Positions 1 through 5,786 of a stretch of 8,491 nt of DNA are shown in pieces (positions within the stretch are counted from its first letter, which is position 1; the number at the start of each line of letters is the position of its first letter). Source of the stretch: CAIQIA01 sp049317465 (GTDB lineage: Bacteria; Cyanobacteriota; Cyanobacteriia; PCC-6307; Cyanobiaceae); the NCBI GenBank assembly GCA_049317465.1, contig JBMOIF010000082.1:1-8491 (forward strand). Direction: 5' to 3'. Made by a program: the position numbers and the translations under genes. The notes under the pieces are model-generated. The model was not told where the DNA came from, ran no database searches, and saw only the letters and a program-made list of their open reading frames with translations.

Positions 1-504
1 GCCTGCAGCCGCTCGCCGCTGGCGCGGCTGCAGGCCTGGCGGCGGCCAGCCCCCCCGGCCCCGGGGCTGGCGGTGCGGCTGCCCCTGCGCCAGCGGTTGC
101 AGGCGGTGGGACGCCTGGAGGTGATCCATGGCCGCCGCCTGGCCCCGCTGCTCTGGGCCCGGTCCCACGACCTGCTGCCGGCGGGGCTTCCGGTGCAGCC
201 CTGGGCCAGCCGTGACCCCGTGGCCGTGAAGGAACGGCTTGAGGAGGCGGGGCTGGTGCCCGAGACCGAGCGGGGGTTGTGGTCGGCCGAGACGACGCCG
301 CCGGTCGAGCCGCCCGCCGGCCGCCAGCGGCTGGTGCTGCTCGAGCGGGGGCGGGATCGGTTGCTGCCGCTGGTGCTCGGGTCTGGCTGGCTGCCGGGGG
401 CCTGGCTGCTGCAGCCCGTGGGGCTCACCCTGCCGGCCCCCGGCGTTGAGGTGGTGCTGCGCCAGCAGAGCTGGGAACTGCTGGCCCCCGCCGCCGATGC
501 CTGA
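1..504 (+). CDS. Unrecognised protein, C-terminal 167 residues (5' end outside the window)
   Basis: The frame is open from the first base to a TGA at 502-504, so this is the end of a longer gene; the GTG at 73 is only an internal valine codon. The visible part is rich in Leu, Arg and Pro and has seven Trp. It has no membrane-length hydrophobic run and no motif I recognise. Two stretches look like beta strands: one around bases 325-380 (the LVLLERGRDRLLPLVLG region) and one near the end (VEVVLRQQSWELL). The downstream sulfotransferase starts inside its last codons (ATGCCTGA), which suggests one operon and translational coupling. The reading frame is supported by this junction and by GC concentrated at third positions. 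Function cannot be assigned from this fragment; a role in the same pathway as the sulfotransferase is inference from position only. Confidence 0.7.
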   Translation, partial: ACSRSPLARLQAWRRPAPPAPGLAVRLPLRQRLQAVGRLEVIHGRRLAPLLWARSHDLLPAGLPVQPWASRDPVAVKERLEEAGLVPETERGLWSAETTPPVEPPAGRQRLVLLERGRDRLLPLVLGSGWLPGAWLLQPVGLTLPAPGVEVVLRQQSWELLAPAADA

Positions 505-1513
505 CGGCGATGGGTCGGCCCAGCGGGCCCGGGCGCTGCTGCAGGGGCTGCAGGCCGCCCCCCGCCGGGCCGACCTGGCCCGCTCCCTGCACTTCCAGTG
601 CCTGGACGAGGCCACCATCGGTGAGCTGTTGCCGCTGCTGCGGCAGGTGCCCCTCGACGACGACGCACCCTCGCTGCTGCCCTGGGTGCGTTCCGACTGG
701 GAATGGCTGCGGGGCGACCGCGCGCTGGCCCGCCACCTGGCCCGCCGCGCCCTCGACGATCCCGCCGACGGGGGCGTGCTGCCGCAGGTGCTGCTGATCG
801 GGGCCCCCAAGAGCGGCACCACCTCCCTGCTGGCCTACCTGGAGGTGTTTCCCGAACTCTGGCGCCATCCGCGCAAGGAGCTGCATTTCCTGGATGGCCG
901 CTGGTCCTGGGGCGAAGACTGGTACCGCCTGCAGTTCCCGTCCCCGGAGCGGCTGCAGGGGCGCCTGGCCATCGAGGCCACCCCCGATTACCTGCAGGAT
1001 CCCCTGGCCCCCGAACGGGCGGCGGCCCTGATGCCCGAGGCGCGGCTGATCGTGCTGCTGCGGGAGCCGCTGCGCCGGGCCCTCAGCTGGTTTCAGCATC
1101 GCCAGCGCCTGCTGGGGGGCGGCGAGCAGGCCGAGGCGTTGATCAGTGCCGAACTGCACGATCTGGAGCGCCTCAGCCCCGGGCAGCGGGCTGAACTGGG
1201 GTGGCGGGCGCCGAACTGTCTGGCCGGAAGTCTCTACGTGGACCAGATCAGGCGCTGGCTTCGCTGTTACGAGCAACACCAAATCCTTGTGTTGCGCTTT
1301 GAAGATCTGGTGATTGATCCTGCGGCCACCTGTCAACGGGTGGGGCGATTTCTTGGGCTGCCGCAAAGGGAATTGACGGTGGAGGCCCGCCAGACCCTTG
1401 GCCAGGCCTGGAATGTGGCGCCCGAGCCCTACCCGCCATTGTCGAGCCAGCTGGCGGGCCGGTGCCGCCGCACGCTGCTGCGCGACGCCCTGCTCCTCTG
1501 GCAGCAGCTCTGA
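497..1513 (+). CDS. PAPS-dependent sulfotransferase family protein
   Basis: This 338-residue protein should transfer sulfate from PAPS to a hydroxyl or amine acceptor. The 5'-phosphosulfate loop is clear at residues 101-111 (IGAPKSGTTSL), and the 3'-phosphate-binding segment is at 184-198 (LIVLLREPLRRALSW), with Arg189 and Ser197 as the usual pair. Residues 244-270 (GSLYVDQI, then LVLRFEDL) match the late part of the Sulfotransfer domain. About 95 residues precede the loop. They look helical, charged and soluble, with no signal peptide or membrane segment, so the enzyme is probably cytoplasmic. I chose the ATG at 497 because it overlaps the upstream stop by 8 bp; the frame stays open upstream, but that sequence translates to improbable Arg/Cys/Pro-rich protein. 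The acceptor is unknown. Polysaccharide or another surface glycan would fit bacterial relatives, but this is inference. GC falls to about 47% at 1261-1320, inside the 3' part of the gene. Confidence 0.87.
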   Translation: MPDGDGSAQRARALLQGLQAAPRRADLARSLHFQCLDEATIGELLPLLRQVPLDDDAPSLLPWVRSDWEWLRGDRALARHLARRALDDPADGGVLPQVLLIGAPKSGTTSLLAYLEVFPELWRHPRKELHFLDGRWSWGEDWYRLQFPSPERLQGRLAIEATPDYLQDPLAPERAAALMPEARLIVLLREPLRRALSWFQHRQRLLGGGEQAEALISAELHDLERLSPGQRAELGWRAPNCLAGSLYVDQIRRWLRCYEQHQILVLRFEDLVIDPAATCQRVGRFLGLPQRELTVEARQTLGQAWNVAPEPYPPLSSQLAGRCRRTLLRDALLLWQQL

Positions 1514-1587
1514 CGCCCAGAGGCGAAGGCGAATCTGAGAGGGCATTAATCCTTGAACGCTGACATCCGCCGCGTCCTGCCCCGCCG

Positions 1588-1654
1588 TTGCTCCGGATTT
1601 GCCCTTCCGCGTGGTAATTTATGCCCAACGCCACTTTTCCAACAGGGCCGATCC
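1588..1654 (+). promoter_or_regulatory. Possible promoter and ribosome binding site of the RTX gene
   Basis: The 141-bp gap between the sulfotransferase stop and the RTX start is more AT-rich than the flanking genes and is the only room for a promoter here. The best -10 candidate is TAATTT at 1615-1620, which would put transcription start near 1627. No -35 box is well spaced: TTGCTC at 1588 is 21 bp away and TTGCCC at 1599 only 10 bp. A weak Shine-Dalgarno, AGGG at 1644-1647, lies 7 bp before the ATG at 1655. The gap has no terminator for the sulfotransferase gene, so read-through from upstream is also possible. Confidence 0.3.
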
Positions 1655-2506
1655 ATGACCGTTACCAACACCTCGACCCTTTCGATCTTCACCTCGCCTC
1701 TTGCAGTTCCCGTAGCACCCCCAAATACCAACGCGAATGCGGTGGATGCCACTGCTCCGGGTGGCACTCTTCTGGGAGGGGTGGGTACCACCTACGGCAC
1801 CACCAACTTTGAGTCAGCCCCACAGAACGTTGTGCTCACGGGTACCAACAACTACCTCAATGTTGGTGGTGGTGCAGCCAACATCGCTGTTCTTGGCGGC
1901 GGTCAGATTGTTGAGTCTGCTCAATTCCTCGGTACCGACTCAGGCAAACTCATCTCGATCGAGCTGAACACGACCAACGGCGCTGCCAATGCGTCTGACG
2001 TCAATGCCATCATCAACACCGCTGCCTTCGTCTCCGGCAATACGGTCGGATCCACCGAAACCGTTGCCCAGGCCGGTGGTGGCCTCACGCCCAACCCCAC
2101 CAACTTCTACGTTCACGGCGGTACAGGCGACGACACCATTGTCGGTTCGTTCCTCAGCGACTTCATCCGCGGTGGTGCTGGCGACGATGTCATCAGCGCC
2201 TTCGGTGGCAACGACCTGGTGCGCGGCGGTTCCGGCAGCGACAGCATCGACCTCGGTGCTGGCCTCGACACCCTGTACTACACCAGCGATCAGGTGGTCA
2301 CGGGTGACAGCGACACCCTCACCAGCTTCACCTCTAGCGAAGACACCCTCGTCTTCGAGAAGGCCATCGACTCCACCTTGGTGTTCAGCAACGGTGATGA
2401 CCTCACCGGCTACAAGACCATCACCTTCACCAGCGGGTCCCAGTCGACCACCCTCAACGTGGTGTCCGGTGCCATCAAGAAGAGCGACATCACCTTCCTC
2501 TCCTGA
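1655..2506 (+). CDS. RTX-type calcium-binding protein, probably secreted by type I export
   Basis: This 283-residue, acidic, Cys-free protein is rich in Gly, Thr, Asn, Ser and Asp. Residues 155-208 form six consecutive nonapeptides with Asp at position 6 of each (D160, D169, D178, D187, D196, D205); in the RTX family such repeats fold into a calcium-bound beta roll. There is no N-terminal signal peptide, as expected for RTX proteins, which leave through an ABC-exporter/TolC channel using a C-terminal signal. The last 75 residues (DTLVF, then TLNVVSGAIKKSDITFLS) look like such a tail. The first 150 residues are low in charge, with Gly-rich strands, and show no enzyme motif. I start at the ATG at 1655, after a weak AGGG; the frame extends back to a TTG at 1553, but that part is Arg- and Pro-rich and unlike the rest. 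GC is about 57% against roughly 70% or more in neighbours. A surface or matrix role is likely; the exact function is unknown. Confidence 0.85.
   Translation: MTVTNTSTLSIFTSPLAVPVAPPNTNANAVDATAPGGTLLGGVGTTYGTTNFESAPQNVVLTGTNNYLNVGGGAANIAVLGGGQIVESAQFLGTDSGKLISIELNTTNGAANASDVNAIINTAAFVSGNTVGSTETVAQAGGGLTPNPTNFYVHGGTGDDTIVGSFLSDFIRGGAGDDVISAFGGNDLVRGGSGSDSIDLGAGLDTLYYTSDQVVTGDSDTLTSFTSSEDTLVFEKAIDSTLVFSNGDDLTGYKTITFTSGSQSTTLNVVSGAIKKSDITFLS
2117..2278 (+). repeat. Six tandem RTX nonapeptide repeats (27-bp units)
   Basis: Residues 155-208 of the RTX protein read as six nine-residue units: GGTGDDTIV, GSFLSDFIR, GGAGDDVIS, AFGGNDLVR, GGSGSDSID, LGAGLDTLY. Units 1, 3 and 5 fit the GGxGxDxUx consensus. 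Units 2, 4 and 6 are degenerate but keep Asp at position 6 and a hydrophobic residue at position 8. The alternation fits a beta roll, in which successive repeats face opposite sides. The repeat is at protein level; the DNA of the units has diverged. Confidence 0.8.
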
Positions 2507-2534
2507 TCGACAGGTCTGGCAGCAATGCCTTTTC

Positions 2535-2560
2535 AACCCCCGCCTCGGCGGGGGTTTTTT
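2535..2560 (+). terminator. Intrinsic terminator of the RTX gene
   Basis: A perfect 7-bp GC stem (CCCCCGC at 2537-2543 with GCGGGGG at 2548-2554) closes a CTCG tetraloop, is extended by two A-T pairs, and runs into six T at 2555-2560. It begins 28 bp after the RTX stop codon. On the opposite strand the same hairpin is followed by TTGAAAAGG, which is a poor T-tract, so I expect it to act mainly on + strand transcription and only weakly, if at all, for the convergent polA gene. Confidence 0.9.
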
Positions 2561-2577
2561 GTTGGCCGCTTTGGCGG

Positions 2578-5445
2578 TCAGCCCTTGGCCTCCATCCAGT
2601 TCGGTCCGGCGGCGATCTCCACCTGCAACGGCACCCGCAGCGTCACCGCCTGCTCCATCGTCTGCACCACCAGCCGGCTCACCGTTGCTTCCACGTCGGG
2701 GTCGCATTCGAGCACCAGTTCGTCGTGCACCTGCAGCAGCAGCCGCGCCGGCAATCCCTGGCCCAGCAATTCCCGGTCGAGGTCGATCATCGCCTTCTTG
2801 ATGATGTCGGCGCTGGAGCCCTGGATCGGCGCATTCGCCGCCGCCCGCAGCTGCTGGGCCTCCATTCCCCCCCGCCGCGCCACCTCCAGGTCGATCTCCT
2901 CCGGTGGTCTCCCCAGCAGGCGGCCCAGGCCCTGCGGGTTGAAGGCGAAGGGCCGGCGGCGGCCCATGATCGTTTCGACCCAGCCCTGGCTCAGGGCCAG
3001 CCGTTCTTGCCATTCCAGAAACGCGAACACCAGCGGGTAGCGCTCCCGGAACCGGCTCAGAAACGTCTTCGCGTCGGCCTGGCTCACCCCCGTGGCGCGG
3101 GCGAAGCGCTGGGCGCCCATCCCGTAGATGACGCCGAAATTGATCGTCTTGCCCAGCCGTCGCTCGTCGGCCGTCACCGTGTCCTTGTCGAGCAGCAGCC
3201 GTGCCGTGAGCGCATGCACGTCATCCCCCTGCCGGTACGCCTCGATCAGCGGCTGCTCCCCTGACAGGTGCGCCAGAATGCGCAGTTCGATCTGGCTGTA
3301 GTCGGCACTCAGCAGCCGCCAGCCCTCCTGGGGCAGAAACGCCTGGCGGATGCGGCGGCTGAAGGCCGTGCGCACCGGAATGTTCTGCAGGTTCGGGTTG
3401 CTGCTCGACAGGCGGCCCGTGGCGGTGACGGCCTGGTTGAAGTCGGTGTGCACCCGGCCCGTTTCGGGTTCCACCAGCGCCGGCAGCGCCTCCACGTAGG
3501 TGCTGCGCAGCTTGCTGATGGTGCGGTGCTCCAGCACCAGATTCACCACCGGGTGGTCGTCTTCCAGCTTCTCCAGCACCGCCGCATCGGTGCTCCAGCC
3601 GGTCTTGGTGCGCCGTGACTTGCGCCGGTCCAGACCCAGCGTCTCGAACAGCAGTTCCCCCAGCTGCTTCGGGGAGGCCAGGTTGAAGGCCACGCCCGCC
3701 GCGGCCTGGGCCTCGCGTTCCAGGCGTTCGAGGTCGCAGGCCATCTCGGCCCCCAGCGCCGCCAGGCAATCGGTGTCGATGCGGATGCCCGTGGCTTCCA
3801 TCTGCGCCAGCACCGGCTCCAGCGGCAGCTCCAGCTGTTCCAGCAGCGGCCGCAGCTTCGGGCCGAGGGTGTCCAGTTCGTGCCGCAGCCGTGGCGTCAG
3901 CCGCCGCGTCAGGTGCACATCCATGGCGCAGTACTGCGACGCCGCCTCGAGGGGCACATCGGCGAAGGTCTGGCCCTTGCCCACCAGGCTGGCGAAGCCG
4001 GTCGGCCGGAACCCGAAGCAGCGCTCGGCCAGGTCATCAAGGCTGTGGCGGGCATTGGCATCGCGCAGGTAGTCGGCCAGCAGCGTGTCCATCACCACGC
4101 CGTTCAGCTCCAGCCCGTGGCGCAGCAGGATCAGCCGGTCGTACTTGGCGTTCTGCAGCGTCTTGGGGTGGTCGGCGCTGGCCAGCCACGGGGCCAGGGC
4201 CGCCAGCACGGGCTCCAGCGGCAATCCCTCCGGTTGGTCGAGCCGTGGCGTGTGGCCCACCGGCACATAGGCCAGGGCGTCGGTCGCTTCGCCCCAGGCC
4301 AGGCCGATGCCCACCAGCTGCGCCCGGAACGGATTCAGGTCGGTGGTCTCGGTGTCGAGGGCCACCGGTGCCGCCGGGTCGGTGCAGGCCAGCAGCCGCT
4401 GCACCAGCGCCTCCAGGGCCGCCGTCGTGGTGATCAGCGCCGGCTCCAGCACCGGTGCCGTCGCTGGGGGCTCAGTCGGTTCGGTGGTTTCGCTCGTTTC
4501 GGCCGGGGCCGCCACCGGTGCCGTTGCCGAGAACTGGGCGGCGAACCGCGGCACCTGCCGCACCAGGCTGGCCAGCTCCAGGGCCTCCAGCTCGGCGCTC
4601 AACCGGTCGGTTCTCACCTGCCCCAGCGGCAGCCGCGGCTCCGTGGGCAGGGGCACCGTCACCAGGATCTCGGCCAGGTGGCGCGAGCGGTAGGCGCTGT
4701 CGCGGCCCTCCTCCAGCCGGCTGCGCAGGGCCCCCTTCTGCTGGTCGAGGGCGGCGTAGATGCCGTCGAGGGTGCCGTGCTGCTTCAGCAGACCGATGGC
4801 CGTTTTGGGGCCCACACCCTTCACCCCGGGGATGTTGTCGGAGCTGTCGCCGGTGAGGGCCTTGAGGTCCACCACCTCGGCCGGCGTCACCCCCAGCTTC
4901 GCCTGCACGCCGGCGGCATCGATCAGGGTCGGCCCAGAGCTCTTGGCGTAGGGCCCGCCGCCCATGTACAGCACGGCGATGTCGCGCTGGTCGTCGACCA
5001 GCTGGAACAGGTCCCGGTCCCCCGACAGGATCCGCACCCGCCAGCCCTCATCGGCCCCGCGGCGGGCCAAAGTGCCCAGCACATCGTCGGCCTCGTACCC
5101 CGGTGCCTCGCACAGGGGCAGGTCGAGGCCCTCCCGCAGGATCCGCTGCAGGTTCGCCAGGTCGGTGAAGAAGTGCTCCGGCGCCTCGTCGCGGTGGGCC
5201 TTGTAGGCCGCATCGGCCTCGTGGCGGAACGTGGGTTCGGCGGTGTCGAAGGCGATCACCAGACCCTGCGGCTCGAGGCCGCCGCAGGTGTCGAGCAGGG
5301 CCTTCAGAAAGCCGTAGGTGACGCTGGTGGGCACCCCGTCGCGGGTGCTCAGGCCGCCGTCGCCCCCTTTGCTGAAGGCGTAGAAGCTGCGGAAGGCCAG
5401 CGAGTGGCCATCCACCAGCAGCAGCAGCGGTCGGGGGCTCGCCAT
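2578..5445 (-). CDS. polA: DNA polymerase I (5'-nuclease, 3'-5' exonuclease, polymerase)
   Basis: This 955-residue enzyme fills gaps, removes RNA primers and takes part in repair synthesis. The 5'-nuclease domain covers about 1-300, with LLLVDGHSLAFRSFYA, YEADDVLGTLARRG, LSGDRDLFQL and a helix-hairpin-helix at GDSSDNIPGVKGVGPKTA. A Thr/Pro/Ala/Glu-rich linker lies around 305-335. The proofreading domain, about 340-530, keeps all its acidic residues: D364 and E366 (DTETT), D436 (KYDR), and Y505 with D509 (YCAMD). The polymerase domain, about 545-955, has motif A (D715 in SADYSQIELR), motif B (K766, F770 and Y774 in GKTINFGVIYG) and motif C (H907, D908, E909 in QVHDE). Length and order match full-length bacterial Pol I, with no truncation. 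The ATG at 5445 sits directly before the first nuclease strand; no Shine-Dalgarno is visible. The gene diverges from the 81-residue protein gene and converges on the RTX gene. Confidence 0.98.
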   Translation of the reverse strand: MASPRPLLLLVDGHSLAFRSFYAFSKGGDGGLSTRDGVPTSVTYGFLKALLDTCGGLEPQGLVIAFDTAEPTFRHEADAAYKAHRDEAPEHFFTDLANLQRILREGLDLPLCEAPGYEADDVLGTLARRGADEGWRVRILSGDRDLFQLVDDQRDIAVLYMGGGPYAKSSGPTLIDAAGVQAKLGVTPAEVVDLKALTGDSSDNIPGVKGVGPKTAIGLLKQHGTLDGIYAALDQQKGALRSRLEEGRDSAYRSRHLAEILVTVPLPTEPRLPLGQVRTDRLSAELEALELASLVRQVPRFAAQFSATAPVAAPAETSETTEPTEPPATAPVLEPALITTTAALEALVQRLLACTDPAAPVALDTETTDLNPFRAQLVGIGLAWGEATDALAYVPVGHTPRLDQPEGLPLEPVLAALAPWLASADHPKTLQNAKYDRLILLRHGLELNGVVMDTLLADYLRDANARHSLDDLAERCFGFRPTGFASLVGKGQTFADVPLEAASQYCAMDVHLTRRLTPRLRHELDTLGPKLRPLLEQLELPLEPVLAQMEATGIRIDTDCLAALGAEMACDLERLEREAQAAAGVAFNLASPKQLGELLFETLGLDRRKSRRTKTGWSTDAAVLEKLEDDHPVVNLVLEHRTISKLRSTYVEALPALVEPETGRVHTDFNQAVTATGRLSSSNPNLQNIPVRTAFSRRIRQAFLPQEGWRLLSADYSQIELRILAHLSGEQPLIEAYRQGDDVHALTARLLLDKDTVTADERRLGKTINFGVIYGMGAQRFARATGVSQADAKTFLSRFRERYPLVFAFLEWQERLALSQGWVETIMGRRRPFAFNPQGLGRLLGRPPEEIDLEVARRGGMEAQQLRAAANAPIQGSSADIIKKAMIDLDRELLGQGLPARLLLQVHDELVLECDPDVEATVSRLVVQTMEQAVTLRVPLQVEIAAGPNWMEAKG

Positions 5446-5522
5446 GGCCGGTGGTCGCTGCGGCCCAGCCTGGCAGGCGGTGTTGCCGCATCGGGCATCC
5501 TGGAGACAGCCGGCCGCCTCCG
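5446..5522. promoter_or_regulatory. Divergent gap between polA and the small-protein gene, possible shared promoter region
   Basis: These 77 bp separate two genes read in opposite directions, so promoters for both must lie here or inside the opposite gene. The stretch is GC-rich, and I find no recognisable -35/-10 pair on either strand. GGAG at 5502-5505 is 17 bp from the downstream ATG, too far for a normal ribosome binding site. The call rests on gene layout alone. Confidence 0.3.
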
Positions 5523-5768
5523 ATGCCCCGCCAGCCCAGCCGCTACGCCGTGCATCTGTTGCTCGAGGGGGGGCATCGGCAGACCGTTCACTTCCCCGAC
5601 ATCGCCAGCTTCCAGAGCTGGTACGCCGAGAACCTCAACCAGCCCGACGCCCAGGCCTTCGTCAACGTGCCCCTGCGTCAGCTCGAAGGCGAGTACCTGG
5701 TGCTGCGGCCGCGGGCGGTGCTGGCGGTGCACGTGGAACCCGAATTCCGCAGCCTCGACGATGGCTGA
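5523..5768 (+). CDS. Small conserved-type hypothetical protein (81 residues)
   Basis: This 81-residue soluble protein begins MPRQPSRYAVHLLLEGG. It has a regular pattern of strands and helices: a first strand (YAVHLLLE), a second (QTVHF), a helix with aromatic residues (ASFQSWYAENL), a third strand (AFVNVPL), and a final pair (EYLVLRPRAVLAVHVEP). There is no signal peptide, membrane segment, Cys or metal motif. It resembles small hypothetical proteins I associate with picocyanobacteria, but I know of no assigned function. The ATG at 5523 is preferred because the open frame back to a GTG at 5451 adds a Pro/Arg/Cys-rich stretch that almost reaches the polA start. The antiporter gene follows after 18 bp, so the two probably share a transcript. 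Strand alternation suggests a small alpha/beta fold; a regulatory link to the antiporter is only a guess from position. Confidence 0.78.
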   Translation: MPRQPSRYAVHLLLEGGHRQTVHFPDIASFQSWYAENLNQPDAQAFVNVPLRQLEGEYLVLRPRAVLAVHVEPEFRSLDDG

Positions 5769-5786
5769 CCCCCCTCGCCCAGCGCG

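Noticed and set aside
1514..1525. A small hairpin (CGCC, loop CAGA, GGCG) after the sulfotransferase stop
   Set aside because: It has only four base pairs and no T-tract, so it is not a credible terminator.
425..1546. A 373-codon - strand frame opposite the sulfotransferase
   Set aside because: The translation is Gln/Pro/Arg-rich, and the + strand frame carries intact PAPS-binding motifs.
1553..1654. A 34-residue N-terminal extension of the RTX protein from a TTG at 1553
   Set aside because: It is Arg/Pro/Cys-containing and unlike the Cys-free acidic protein; the ATG at 1655 has a weak but better-placed ribosome binding site.
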